The notes below the pieces were generated by a model that was given only the letters and a program-made list of their open reading frames with translations, had not been told where the DNA came from and did not search any database. Positions 17,216 through 26,651 of a stretch of 64,000 bases of DNA are shown here, in pieces. The DNA is from SMWN01 sp965261165 (GTDB lineage: Bacteria; Pseudomonadota; Gammaproteobacteria; Eutrophobiales; Eutrophobiaceae), in the NCBI GenBank assembly GCA_965261165.1, contig OZ253445.1, positions 744,001 to 808,000 of the forward strand, in the 5' to 3' direction. The stretch's first letter is position 1. Each line of letters starts with the position of its first letter. A program made the position numbers and the translations under genes.

Positions 17216-18298
17216 GTGAAGCATCAAAAACTATTACTTCTTTCTGCAATAACAATTACCATCATTATTATTGCAGCACTATTTAATCAATCGCGTGCAC
17301 CGCAAACAACTATAAAAAAAGAAATGTTGTTTCCAGATCTTGTCAACAAGGTTAATGATGTCGTGCGTATAGAAATTAAAAGTAATGAAGATCGTGATGT
17401 CATCCTGCAAAAAATGGAAGGTGGACAGTGGGCATTACAAAGTGCAGACAACTATCCTGCACAATTTGACAAAGTTAAAGATGTCGTTATTAGCTTATCT
17501 CAGTTGAAGATACTGGCAACCAAGACAGATAACCCTAAGCTGTATCCGCAACTGGGTGTTGAAGGGCCCAGTATTGGATCTTCCAAAGGTAAAGACACAA
17601 GCTCATTATTACTAACGCTCAGCGAGCAATCTGGCATAACACTGGCATCGCTTATCGTCGGCAAACCACGGAAAAATACTGGCAGCAGCAGTCGACCGAG
17701 TCTTTATGTTCGTCGAGCAGATGCAAAAAATGCACTTCTGGTTGAAGGTTACCTGCAACTTAAACCAAACAATAGTGACTGGTACGAGCGAAATATTATT
17801 CATCTCCCTGCTTCGCGCATACAAAATGTGGATATTGCCAAAGGCACTGGTGCACAACTTATTATAAAAAAACTTGCCAAAGGCGATACTGAGTTTAAAG
17901 TGATTGCTGGTAAAACTGCATCACCTTCAGTGTTATTGAACAAACTAGGGACTTTCTTTGAAGACATGTATGTTGCAGGTGTTCGCGCAGCAGATAATTT
18001 CGAGTTTGCTGAGAATGCCACGACCACGACATTTACAACATTTAATGGCCTGATTATTACCGTTAAAAATATTCTTAGTGAAGGCAAAGCCTTCGCACAT
18101 TTTTCATTCACGACAGCCTCCAATAATAACTCCCTACATACGGATACTAGCGATGAAATGCCAGAGACTAATTCAGAAACCGTGAGTGTCGAAGAAGAAA
18201 GTCAGCTATGGAATCAACTTCTGAGCCATTGGGTCTATGAAATCCCAGAGTTCAAATTTGAGACGCTAGACGTAAATGTTGCCCAACCCTCCGAATAA
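17216..18298 (+). CDS. DUF4340 domain protein of the Gld-like operon
   Basis: A 360-residue protein starting at GTG 17216 with a single N-terminal membrane anchor (about 5-24, LLLLSAITITIIIIAALF) and a periplasmic rest. It matches the DUF4340 layout: an early WALQSADNYPAQFDKVKDVV-type segment, a central SLYVRRADAKNALLVEG motif and DWYERNIIHLPASRI. DUF4340 genes commonly follow gldG in proteobacteria. It has no known activity; I infer a role with the exporter from its constant position 26 bases downstream. Acidic low-complexity (about 308-330) precedes the C-terminal piece. Confidence 0.8.
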   Translation: MKHQKLLLLSAITITIIIIAALFNQSRAPQTTIKKEMLFPDLVNKVNDVVRIEIKSNEDRDVILQKMEGGQWALQSADNYPAQFDKVKDVVISLSQLKILATKTDNPKLYPQLGVEGPSIGSSKGKDTSSLLLTLSEQSGITLASLIVGKPRKNTGSSSRPSLYVRRADAKNALLVEGYLQLKPNNSDWYERNIIHLPASRIQNVDIAKGTGAQLIIKKLAKGDTEFKVIAGKTASPSVLLNKLGTFFEDMYVAGVRAADNFEFAENATTTTFTTFNGLIITVKNILSEGKAFAHFSFTTASNNNSLHTDTSDEMPETNSETVSVEEESQLWNQLLSHWVYEIPEFKFETLDVNVAQPSE

Positions 18299-18401
18299 AT
18301 TAGTTGCTCAGCCTAATTCCTGGACTTAAGCTGAATAAAAAAACTATAAGCTAAGTTATACTGCTTCGCGTAATTATGATTCATATTAAACAGGCATAAC
18401 C

Positions 18402-19310
18402 TTGGCAAAATCAAACGCAAAAAACTTACTGACCTTTCAGAATTTAATCTTCCAGCTACAGCATTTCTGGGCAGATCAAGGCTGCATTATTGAACAACCC
18501 TATAGTGTAGAAATGGGTGCGGGCACATTTCATCCTTCGACCTTTTTACGCGCTATCGGACCAGAGCCATGGCATACAGCCTACCTACAGCCTTCACGAA
18601 GACCTACTGATGGCCGTTATGGAAAGAACCCCAATCGCTTGCAACATTATTACCAGTTTCAGGTTTTATTAAAGCCTTCACCAGATGAGATTCAGGAAAT
18701 ATATCTTGAGTCCTTAAAATATCTTAGTATTGACCCACTGGTACATGATATTCGTTTTGTCGAAGATAACTGGGAATCCCCAACGCTCGGCGCCTGGGGC
18801 TTAGGCTGGGAAGTCTGGCTAGATGGTATGGAGATCAGCCAATTCACTTACTTTCAGCAGGTCGGCGGGCTGGATTGCTCGCCCGTCGCTGGCGAAATCA
18901 CCTATGGCCTGGAACGCCTGGCCATACATTTACAGGACAAAGACAGCGTTTTTGATTTGCTCTGGAGCAGAACTGCGGAAGGCGAAGTCAGTTATGGCAA
19001 TATCTATCATCAAAATGAAGTTGAGATGTCAGCCTATAATTTTGAATTGGCCGATACTGATTCATTATTTAAATGGTTTGATACCTGCGAATCAGAATGC
19101 ATGAAATTACTTGAGAATAATTTATCGCTGCCGGCTTATGAAATGATATTGAAAGCATCGCATTCTTTTAATTTGCTTGATGCTAGGCACGCAATCTCTG
19201 TCACTGAGAGACAGCGATTCATTTTGCGAATCCGCACTTTATCCAAAGCCGTTGCACAAACCTATTTCGAAGGCCGTGAAACACTGGGGTTTCCTTTAAT
19301 CAAACCCTAA
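18402..19310 (+). CDS. glyQ: Glycyl-tRNA synthetase alpha subunit
   Basis: Catalytic subunit of the bacterial tetrameric glycyl-tRNA synthetase. TTG at 18402 gives 302 residues, matching the usual size (about 300), and the family start LTFQNLIFQLQHFWADQGC. Class II motifs are visible: QPSRRPTDGRYGKNPNRLQH and the FQVLLKPSPDEIQ segment, then WEVWLDGMEISQFTYFQQ and the conserved GEITYGLERL. glyS follows after 11 bases. Upstream 103 bases separate it from the Gld cluster. Confidence 0.96.
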   Translation: MAKSNAKNLLTFQNLIFQLQHFWADQGCIIEQPYSVEMGAGTFHPSTFLRAIGPEPWHTAYLQPSRRPTDGRYGKNPNRLQHYYQFQVLLKPSPDEIQEIYLESLKYLSIDPLVHDIRFVEDNWESPTLGAWGLGWEVWLDGMEISQFTYFQQVGGLDCSPVAGEITYGLERLAIHLQDKDSVFDLLWSRTAEGEVSYGNIYHQNEVEMSAYNFELADTDSLFKWFDTCESECMKLLENNLSLPAYEMILKASHSFNLLDARHAISVTERQRFILRIRTLSKAVAQTYFEGRETLGFPLIKP

Positions 19311-19321
19311 TAATCAAACTA

Positions 19322-21394
19322 ATGACAAAACAAACATTATTACTGGAAATCGGCACCGAAGAACTTCCTCCAAAGGCTCTATTAAAACTTGCGACTGCCT
19401 TTGCCAATGGCATAGGTGATGATTTGGATAAGATGGAACTTGGGTACGCTGAAGTAAATTATTATGCCACACCAAGACGACTGACCGTCGTGGTCACAGA
19501 GTTAGATGCTGCGCAGACAGATAAAGAAATTCTGAAGAGAGGACCAACCATCAAAGCAGCATATAACGATGCTGGAGAACCTACCCTCGCTGCATTGGGT
19601 TTTGCAAAATCCTGTGGCGCAGAGATATCTGAACTTGGGACCATGGAAACAGATAAAGGTAGCTGGCTAACTTATCTGGCTTGGGAAAAAGGTAGAGCAA
19701 CAGTTGAGTTAATTTCTGAAATCGCTGAAACCGCTTTATCTAGGTTGCCCGTCCCTAAAAGAATGCGTTGGGGAACTGGAGATATAGAATTTGTTCGTCC
19801 TGTACATTGGGTTGTCGCCATGTTTGGTACAGAAACCATCAACTGTTCTATCCTTGGCATCAAAACTGGCAATCAAACCTTTGGTCACCGGTTTCACCAT
19901 CCTGATGCAATCCAAATCAAGTCAGCTGAGAGTTACCTGCAACAGTTAGAAGAAACAGGCAAAGTCATCGCCGATTTCGAGCGGCGTAAAACAATGATCA
20001 AAGAAACCGTCAACAAGATCGCAGATAAAGTAAATGGTCAGGCTGTAGTTGATGAGGACTTACTTAATGAAGTCACTGCATTGGTGGAATGGCCAGTTGC
20101 ATTCTCATGCGTCTTCGACGAGAAATATCTTAGCTTGCCGAATGAAATTTTAATCGCCACTATGCAGGGGCATCAAAAATATTTTCCTGTCGTTGATAGG
20201 GGCAATAATTTACTACCCTGCTTTATTGCCGTCGCCAATATTGAGAGTAAATCACCTGATGTCATACGGCTCGGCAATCAACGCGTAATCTCACCCAGAT
20301 TAAGTGACGCTGAATTTTTCTGGCAACGAGATAACGAAACAACGCTCGCTGATCTAGCCCCGAAATTAGCAGATGTTGTCTTTCAGAAAGAACTAGGAAA
20401 TCTTGCTGATAAATCAGAACGCATATCTTCCCTTGCGATTTTTATGGCCAATTTACTCGGTGCAGATTCTACACTTGCAGCACGGGCAGCAAGCTTGAGC
20501 AAGTGCGACTTACTCACTGACATGGTTAGAGAACTGCCAGAACTGCAAGGTGTCATTGGACGTTACTACGCTATCAACAACGGTGAAAAGACAGGAGTAG
20601 CGACAGCACTTGATGAACAATACATGCCTCGCTTTGCAGGAGATCAAATACCCCAAAGCAAGATCGGTCAGATAATTTCAATTGCAGATAAGCTTGATAC
20701 GCTGGCGGGCATCTTCGCCATTGGCAAAGCGCCAACGGGCGATAAAGATCCATTTGCATTACGACGCGCAGCACTAGGTGTATTACGTATCATGATCGAA
20801 GGCCAACTTGAATTAGATTTGCAAGCATGTCTAAACAAGGCTGTAGAAAATTATGATGCCGGATTAACCAATGACGAAATGGCATTGCAGGTTTTCGACT
20901 TTATGATGGAACGCCTGAGAAGATATTATACCGATCAGGGTATCTCCCCTGATAATTTCGAAGCCGTATTAATGCGTAGACCTGTACGACCTTATGATTT
21001 CCATCGGCGTCTCAATGCCGTTGTTCAATTCAGGAAACTACCAGAGGCAGAAAGTCTGACTGCTGCCAATAAACGTATTGCCAATATCCTTAAGCAGGTA
21101 GAGGCGCAGGAAAATATTCAGATCAATGATGATTTACTACAAGAAGCTGCCGAACAAAATCTGGCGACAGCACTCAATTCGATCAAGGACAAAGTAAATC
21201 CATTATTAGACAACGACAAATATGAGCTCGCGCTCAGCGAACTTGCTGACCTTAGAGATGACATTGACACCTTCTTTGATGGTGTCATGGTTATGTGTGA
21301 GGATGAAGCTACCAAAAACAACCGGCTTGCATTATTAAGCCAGCTCAGTAACCTGTTCCTGAAGATAGCAGATATTTCCAGACTGCAAAACTAG
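19322..21394 (+). CDS. glyS: Glycyl-tRNA synthetase beta subunit
   Basis: tRNA-binding subunit paired with GlyQ. The 690 residues are normal. The N terminus LLLEIGTEELPPKALLKL and the internal YYATPRRLTVVV, PVPKRMRWG and ATMQGHQKYFPV are hallmark stretches; the HD-like domain shows KCDLLTDMVRELPELQGVIG and ADKLDTLAGIFAIG, followed by PFALRRAALGVLRI. The C-terminal anticodon-binding domain closes the protein. No break is seen. It is cotranscribed with glyQ. Confidence 0.96.
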   Translation: MTKQTLLLEIGTEELPPKALLKLATAFANGIGDDLDKMELGYAEVNYYATPRRLTVVVTELDAAQTDKEILKRGPTIKAAYNDAGEPTLAALGFAKSCGAEISELGTMETDKGSWLTYLAWEKGRATVELISEIAETALSRLPVPKRMRWGTGDIEFVRPVHWVVAMFGTETINCSILGIKTGNQTFGHRFHHPDAIQIKSAESYLQQLEETGKVIADFERRKTMIKETVNKIADKVNGQAVVDEDLLNEVTALVEWPVAFSCVFDEKYLSLPNEILIATMQGHQKYFPVVDRGNNLLPCFIAVANIESKSPDVIRLGNQRVISPRLSDAEFFWQRDNETTLADLAPKLADVVFQKELGNLADKSERISSLAIFMANLLGADSTLAARAASLSKCDLLTDMVRELPELQGVIGRYYAINNGEKTGVATALDEQYMPRFAGDQIPQSKIGQIISIADKLDTLAGIFAIGKAPTGDKDPFALRRAALGVLRIMIEGQLELDLQACLNKAVENYDAGLTNDEMALQVFDFMMERLRRYYTDQGISPDNFEAVLMRRPVRPYDFHRRLNAVVQFRKLPEAESLTAANKRIANILKQVEAQENIQINDDLLQEAAEQNLATALNSIKDKVNPLLDNDKYELALSELADLRDDIDTFFDGVMVMCEDEATKNNRLALLSQLSNLFLKIADISRLQN

Positions 21395-21470
21395 ATTGAC
21401 TTTACCTGACTGAGCTTGTTGGGCTATCTTCAGAATTTAGGTAGTTTAAGGACGAGAGGATCACAGGCTT

Positions 21471-22013
21471 ATGCCACTAATCATTCTTGATCGAGATGGT
21501 GTTATTAATTACGACTCGGCCGATTTTATTAAATCGCCAGATGAATGGTTACCAATCCCCGGCAGCCTGGAAGGAATATCAAGACTTTCACAAAATGGTT
21601 ATCGTATCGTTATCATCAGCAATCAATCAGGTATTTCACGCAAGAAATTAACCATAGACGACCTCAATAACATCCATCAAAAAATGATGACGCATCTAGC
21701 TCAATACGGTGGTTCAATTGAGGCCATTGTTTTCTGTCCGCACGGACCGCGACAGGGTTGTGACTGTCGTAAACCAAAGCCAGGGATGTTACTCAACATT
21801 GCCAACAGACTCCGTATTTCTCTGGATAAAGTTTACTTTGTCGGCGATAGTCAACGTGATCTCGATGCCGCACAGGTTGCAGGCGCAAAACCAGTATTAG
21901 TCAGGACCGGAAATGGTGCTGTACTGGATGATAGTGGTTCTGTTCCAGCGGATGTCCCTGTCTACACCGATCTGGCCGAATTTGTAGACACCCTATTAAA
22001 CAATGCTACCTAG
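21471..22013 (+). CDS. gmhB: D-glycero-beta-D-manno-heptose 1,7-bisphosphate 7-phosphatase
   Basis: HAD-family phosphatase of the ADP-heptose pathway for the lipopolysaccharide inner core. The 180 residues contain the nucleophile motif ILDRDGVIN at the N terminus, the SNQSG motif II (about residue 47) and the zinc-binding cluster CPHGPRQGCDCRKPKPG (about 92-108), which separates GmhB from histidinol phosphatase relatives in position. VGDSQRDLDAA is the acidic motif IV. It lies 76 bases after glyS and overlaps plsC by 11 bases, the conserved gammaproteobacterial order. Confidence 0.93.
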   Translation: MPLIILDRDGVINYDSADFIKSPDEWLPIPGSLEGISRLSQNGYRIVIISNQSGISRKKLTIDDLNNIHQKMMTHLAQYGGSIEAIVFCPHGPRQGCDCRKPKPGMLLNIANRLRISLDKVYFVGDSQRDLDAAQVAGAKPVLVRTGNGAVLDDSGSVPADVPVYTDLAEFVDTLLNNAT

Positions 22014-22713
22014 ATCATTACTTTTTTACGCGGGTTTAATCTCCTCTACGATTTTCATCGCGCCTTTTTGTCTGATTATTTATCCACTACCTTTCACCAA
22101 ACGCTATTATTTTGTCACCCGCTGGACTGCCTTCAATTTATGGTGGTTGAGGATCACCTGTAATTTAAAACACGCGGTAGAAGGCTTAGATAATATTCCC
22201 GCAGAGGCTGCAATCATCATGTGCAAACATCAGTCCGCATGGGAAACACTGGCTATACAATTAATCTTCCCAGCTCAGGTTTGGATATTGAAACGCGAAT
22301 TATTGTGGCTACCTATTTATGGTTGGGGTTTGGCATCCATGCAGCCGATTGCCATTGATCGTGACTCTGCGATTAAATCTTTCAGACAAATAGTAAAACA
22401 GGGTTGCGCTCGGCTAGAAAAAGGCCTTTGGGTTGTCATCTTTCCAGAAGGCACCCGCGTGGCCCCAGGACAATCAAAAGAATATTTACCCGGTGGCGGC
22501 ATGTTGGCTGAAAAATCTGGTGCCATGATTATCCCTGTTGCACACAATGCCGGTTATTTCTGGCCAAGAAACAGTATCGCTAAAAAATCTGGGGTCATAC
22601 AGATGCGCATTGGACCGGCCATTGACCCGAAGGGCAAGACCACAAATGAAATCATGGCTGAAGTAAAAAATTGGGTAGAGAGCACTGTTGACGAACTTCC
22701 CAAGCCAGAATAA
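22003..22713 (+). CDS. plsC: 1-acylglycerol-3-phosphate O-acyltransferase
   Basis: Inner-membrane enzyme that acylates lysophosphatidate to phosphatidate. The 236 residues have one or two N-terminal membrane helices (about 5-27), the catalytic box KHQSAWETL where the usual HX4D has Glu in the acidic place (as in many proteins of this clade), and FPEGTRVAPGQ as the glycerol-phosphate binding motif, followed by IIPVAHNAGYFWPRNS. It is translationally coupled to gmhB. Confidence 0.9.
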   Translation: MLPRSLLFYAGLISSTIFIAPFCLIIYPLPFTKRYYFVTRWTAFNLWWLRITCNLKHAVEGLDNIPAEAAIIMCKHQSAWETLAIQLIFPAQVWILKRELLWLPIYGWGLASMQPIAIDRDSAIKSFRQIVKQGCARLEKGLWVVIFPEGTRVAPGQSKEYLPGGGMLAEKSGAMIIPVAHNAGYFWPRNSIAKKSGVIQMRIGPAIDPKGKTTNEIMAEVKNWVESTVDELPKPE

Positions 22714-22898
22714 ATAACCCAGATAGAACGAACGTAATTAAACTGACACGATTATTTCCAGTCATTTCGGGTATTAGCCTGAATTTAACCGCCGATATTC
22801 TTGAACGGTTCGCATACTTGTTTTTCTTCATCATAACAATGGGTTAGCATCACATTGAACGGAAGAAGACCCCTAAATTTTATTAGAAGAAATACTTC

Positions 22899-23661
22899 AT
22901 GTTGCAAACTCCAGAATTAACAAGACAAAACCTCAAAGATTATGAGCGCGATAGTTTTGTTATCGTCCGCAATGCCTTCAATGCAGAAGACATAGCCAAA
23001 ATCGAGCAGTGGACAGTTGAATTGGCAGAATTACCGGAAGAATCAGGAAAACAATGGGTTCTATCACGAACAAAATAAATTAACCCCCCCCGATGAAAAA
23101 TTAATCTGCCGTATAGAAAAGATCTCGCCCTTTCACAAGGGCTTTGCCGAACTTGGTAAAGCTCTAAAAATGCCCATGTCACAAATCATGGGTAAAGAAG
23201 TAGCGACGTTTAAAGAAAAGGTTAATTTCAAGATGCCGGGTGGTGATGGGTTCACCCCGCATCAGGATCAACAAGCCGGCTAGGGATATTATACTGATTA
23301 CTTTCTAAGCGCCCTAGTGTGTATTGATGAAGCTACCATTGAAAATGGCTGTTTACAGATTGTCGCTGGTCACCAACATGACGGCCTTTACAAGGAATGG
23401 GAACCCCTGACTGAGGAAAATATGGCAGATATGGAGTTTGTTCACTGTCCGACCAAACCAGGTGATATGGTGATATTCGATTGTTACACGCCACATTCAT
23501 CTGATTCTAATTATGGAGTAACACAACCAGACGTTTGTATTACGCGACTTATAATCGCGCCTCAGCGGGGCATCTGGAACAATACTATGCGGACAAATAC
23601 AAAAATTACCCCCCTAGATATCGATCATGAGAAAGATAGGGAATATGTCTTCAGAGTTTAG
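22899..23661 (+). pseudogene. Phytanoyl-CoA dioxygenase (PhyH) family gene, frameshifted and with a stop
   Basis: The frame opening at ATG 22899 (MLQTPELTRQNLKDYERDSF) reads into PEESGKQWV near 23060, after which similarity continues in another frame (HEQNKLTPPDEKLICRIEKI) as far as TAG at 23281-23283. In the family the residue after HQDQQAG is normally tryptophan, so TGG to TAG is the likely change. The same frame then continues with ALVCIDEATIENGCL and DCYTPHSSD to 23661. The iron ligands of this 2-oxoglutarate dioxygenase family (HQD and the distal His in TPHSSD) are still readable. Two inactivating changes in an otherwise complete gene point to recent loss. Confidence 0.85.
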
Positions 23662-23692
23662 AGGTGCAAACTATCTGATAGAAAAAATAAGT

Positions 23693-23935
23693 ATGAATAA
23701 ACGTGTCTTACATACCATGCTCCGTACCGGCGATCTGGATCGCTCTATTAATTTCTACACCAATGTTCTCGGCATGAAATTACTCAGACAAATCTGAAAA
23801 CCAAGAGTATAAATACACCCTGGCATTTATCGGCTATGCGAATGAATCGGAGAGTGCCGTCATTGAACTCACCTATCACTGAGATTGCTTTTGTGAAAGA
23901 CCCAGACGGCTAGAGCATTGAATTGATCAATTCAA
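23693..23935 (+). pseudogene. gloA: Glyoxalase I (lactoylglutathione lyase) remnant
   Basis: ATG 23693 opens LHTMLRTGDLDRSINFYTNV and LGMKLLRQ, the N terminus of glyoxalase I with its metal-binding His and the NFY motif. A one-base shift near 23795 moves the match to ENQEYKYTLAFIGYANESES and AVIELTYH. It then jumps directly to EIAFVKDPDG, a stop (TAG), and SIELINS, so about 45 residues of the middle are deleted. Shift, deletion and stop together make it a clear pseudogene. It directly follows the decayed PhyH gene. Confidence 0.88.
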
Positions 23936-24148
23936 CACATGTAGGGCAAGATAACCTTCGCAGGGTAAGCAGGGTAATAAGACATTAGGGAAAGGTTCTT
24001 TTGCCTATTTTTCTGCGGAGAAAAGCAGGTCGTCGCGAGGACAATAAAACAGACAGTTAAAAATATGTAAGTAATCACTTACAATATATACCTTTCTAAT
24101 TAACAAATCGTATACAAATCCAGAATCCCAACTAAACTTATCAACCAT

Positions 24149-24173
24149 ATACTTGACTAAAATAGTCAGAAAA
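24149..24173 (+). promoter_or_regulatory. Type 1 IscR-binding site in the iscR promoter
   Basis: The 25 bases carry the two half-site cores GACT (24155-24158) and AGTC (24164-24167) separated by AAAAT and preceded by ATACTT. By eye this fits the E. coli type 1 consensus (ATASYYGACTRWWWYAGTC with an RRSTAT tail) at all but two or three tail positions. The same bases include TTGACT, a good -35 box, with GAGAAT 17 bases on as a possible -10, so bound IscR would block RNA polymerase. It lies 38 bases before the iscR start. Confidence 0.8.
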
Positions 24174-24210
24174 TAGAGAATCGCCGCGAAGTCTGAGGTA
24201 AAAAAAACAA

Positions 24211-24699
24211 ATGAAACTAACAACAAAAGGTCGCTATGCCGTTAATGCCATGCTTGATCTGGCATTGCATAAGGATCAGATGCCAATAAATCTGGCCGAT
24301 ATTTCCGCTAGGCAAGACATCTCCCTGACTTATCTGGAACAGTTGTTCGGCAAACTCCGCAAGAAAGAACTGGTTGAAAGTGTGCGTGGACCCGGTGGTG
24401 GTTACCGCCTGGCGCTCAATGCAGATAAAATTACTATCGCACACGTGATGTACGCCGTTGATGAGCCCATTAATATCACCCGTTGTGGTGGTCAGCAGAA
24501 CTGCATGGGTGATGCGCGTTGCCTGACCCATGATCTTTGGTTGGGCCTGAACCGTCATATCGCTGAATATTTGAATGGCATATCACTGGGCGAAATGGCT
24601 CGCATGAACAATGTAAAGCAGGTAGCTGACCGACAGGATGTCGCCATGATTAAAGATGTTGCCTGCATACCCACTACACCATCAGATGTAACATACTAA
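24211..24699 (+). CDS. iscR: Fe-S cluster-sensing regulator IscR
   Basis: Rrf2-family repressor that binds [2Fe-2S] and represses Fe-S assembly genes when clusters are plentiful. The 162 residues start MKLTTKGRYAVNAMLDLA, the winged helix with the recognition part ISLTYLEQLFGKLRKKEL, then RGPGGGYRLA. The three cluster cysteines are in TRCGGQQNCMGDARC (about 91-105), with a nearby His (LTHDLW) as the likely fourth ligand. It leads the suf operon, replacing the sufR or isc arrangements, and has its own type 1 site in the promoter. Confidence 0.95.
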   Translation: MKLTTKGRYAVNAMLDLALHKDQMPINLADISARQDISLTYLEQLFGKLRKKELVESVRGPGGGYRLALNADKITIAHVMYAVDEPINITRCGGQQNCMGDARCLTHDLWLGLNRHIAEYLNGISLGEMARMNNVKQVADRQDVAMIKDVACIPTTPSDVTY

Positions 24700-24714
24700 A
24701 TTGAGTATTTAATT

Positions 24715-25059
24715 ATGGGCGAAACAACCATCTCAAGAGACATCACGCTGACCGACAGGGCTGCCGAACACGTAAAAATTTTTCTGGCCAAGAACGGCAC
24801 CAATATTGGCTTACGTCTAACGACTAAGACCACTGGTTGCTCTGGGTATCAATATGTTATCGAAGCGGCTGAACAAACTACAGAACAAGATGAAATCTTC
24901 GAATCCAAAGGCATAAATATCTACGTAGACAAGCTCAGCCTGCCAATGTTGGTAGGCACGGAAATGGATTATGTCCGCACAGGACTCAATGAAGAATTTC
25001 AGTTTAACAATCCGAATTCACAGGAAACCTGTGGTTGCGGCGAGAGTTTTAGCATTTAA
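24715..25059 (+). CDS. sufA: A-type Fe-S carrier protein SufA/IscA
   Basis: Small Fe-S carrier of 114 residues that takes clusters from the SufBCD scaffold to target proteins. The three conserved cysteines are in TTGCSGYQYVIE (first) and ETCGCGESFSI (pair at the C terminus). The A-type core IGLRLTTKTTGCSG and YVDKLSLPMLVGTEMDYV is present. It begins 15 bases after iscR and precedes sufB. Naming as SufA rests on position; IscA and ErpA are close relatives. Confidence 0.88.
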   Translation: MGETTISRDITLTDRAAEHVKIFLAKNGTNIGLRLTTKTTGCSGYQYVIEAAEQTTEQDEIFESKGINIYVDKLSLPMLVGTEMDYVRTGLNEEFQFNNPNSQETCGCGESFSI

Positions 25060-25099
25060 CCAAGCCGCGTAAATAAGTTATTAATTAGGACATGCTCTA

Positions 25100-26578
25100 A
25101 TGACAACCCAAGCAGAAAACATCAAAGAAACTACAGGCGAAGATGCTCAGTTTGAGACGCTGGTCAATGCCGAATACGAACATGGGTTTGTTACCGACAT
25201 TGAAACCGATACGGTTGCCCCCGGCTTAAACGAAGAGGTCATTCGTCTGATTTCTAAAAAGAAAGAAGAGCCTGAATGGTTACTAGAATGGCGTCTTGAC
25301 GCTTACCGTCATTGGCTAACACTGGAAACTCCTGAATGGGCGCATGTGCATCATGAAGAGATTGATTATCAGGCAATCTCTTATTATTCCGCGCCAAAAT
25401 CAAAAGATAATGGAAAAAAAAGCCTAGATGAAGTCGATCCCAAGATTCTCGAGACTTATGAAAAGCTCGGTATTCCGCTACACGAACAAATGATGCTAGC
25501 GGGCATCGCGGTTGATGCCGTATTTGATAGTGTTTCTGTCGCCACTACATTCAAGGGCAAACTTAAAGACGCTGGCGTCATCTTCTGTTCTTTTTCGGAG
25601 GCTGTGAAAGATCATCCTGAATTAGTAAAAAAATATTTGGGCACAGTAGTGCCGACGGGCGATAACTATTTCGCGACACTGAACTCTGCGGTATTTACCG
25701 ATGGTTCTTTTTGCTATATCCCCAGAGGGGTGCGTTGTCCGATGGAGCTATCCACCTATTTCCGCATCAATGCTTCTAACACCGGACAGTTTGAGCGAAC
25801 ACTGATCGTTGCTGATGAAGATAGTCATGTGAGTTATCTGGAAGGCTGTACTGCGCCCATGCGCGATGAAAACCAGTTACATGCAGCCGTGGTAGAACTT
25901 GTAGCCATGGATAATGCAGAGATCAAATACTCCACAGTGCAAAACTGGTATCCCGGTGATGAGAATGGCGTAGGTGGTATTTATAATTTTGTTACCAAGC
26001 GCGGTGACTGTCGTGGCGTGAATTCTAGGATCTCATGGACACAGGTTGAGACTGGTTCTGCCATTACATGGAAATATCCTAGCTGTATTTTGCGCGGTGA
26101 TAATTCTATTGGTGAATTCTATTCAGTAGCGGTGACTAATAATTATCAACAGGCTGATACCGGCACCAAGATGATTCATATTGGTAAAAATACCCGCAGC
26201 ACGATTATCTCTAAGGGTATCTCTGCACGGTTTGCCGAGAATACTTATCGCGGTCTGGTGCGCATCGCCAAGACTGCAGAGAACGCACGCAACTATACCC
26301 AGTGCGACTCCTTATTGATGGGGAATAAATGTGGTGCACATACCTTCCCTTATATCGAAGTGAAGAATTCAACCGCAACGGCAGAACATGAAGCCACGAC
26401 TTCAAAGATCGGAGATGACCAATTGTTCTATTGCAAACAACGCGGCATCTCGGAAGAAGATGCGGTGAACATGATTGTCAATGGTTTCTGCAAAGAAGTA
26501 TTCAAAGAGTTGCCTATGGAGTTTGCTGTTGAGGCACAAAAATTATTAAGTATTTCCCTTGAGGGCGCTATTGGTTAG
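25100..26578 (+). CDS. sufB: Fe-S cluster assembly scaffold SufB
   Basis: Core subunit of the SufBC2D complex in which clusters are built. The 492 residues match SufB in length and show PEWLLEWRLDAYRHW near residue 55, the GCTAPMRDENQLHAAVVELV stretch, ISWTQVETGSAITWKYPSC and the YTQCDSLLMGNKCGAHTFPY region with the cysteine proposed as cluster ligand, followed by AEHEATTSKI with the histidine at the SufB-SufD interface. No missing catalytic residue was noticed. Confidence 0.96.
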   Translation: MTTQAENIKETTGEDAQFETLVNAEYEHGFVTDIETDTVAPGLNEEVIRLISKKKEEPEWLLEWRLDAYRHWLTLETPEWAHVHHEEIDYQAISYYSAPKSKDNGKKSLDEVDPKILETYEKLGIPLHEQMMLAGIAVDAVFDSVSVATTFKGKLKDAGVIFCSFSEAVKDHPELVKKYLGTVVPTGDNYFATLNSAVFTDGSFCYIPRGVRCPMELSTYFRINASNTGQFERTLIVADEDSHVSYLEGCTAPMRDENQLHAAVVELVAMDNAEIKYSTVQNWYPGDENGVGGIYNFVTKRGDCRGVNSRISWTQVETGSAITWKYPSCILRGDNSIGEFYSVAVTNNYQQADTGTKMIHIGKNTRSTIISKGISARFAENTYRGLVRIAKTAENARNYTQCDSLLMGNKCGAHTFPYIEVKNSTATAEHEATTSKIGDDQLFYCKQRGISEEDAVNMIVNGFCKEVFKELPMEFAVEAQKLLSISLEGAIG

Positions 26579-26651
26579 AGATGTGCAACATAATGAAAAA
26601 ATGGAACCTGCATTTTTTCACTTTTCACACGATTTTTTGGAAAAAAAATTA

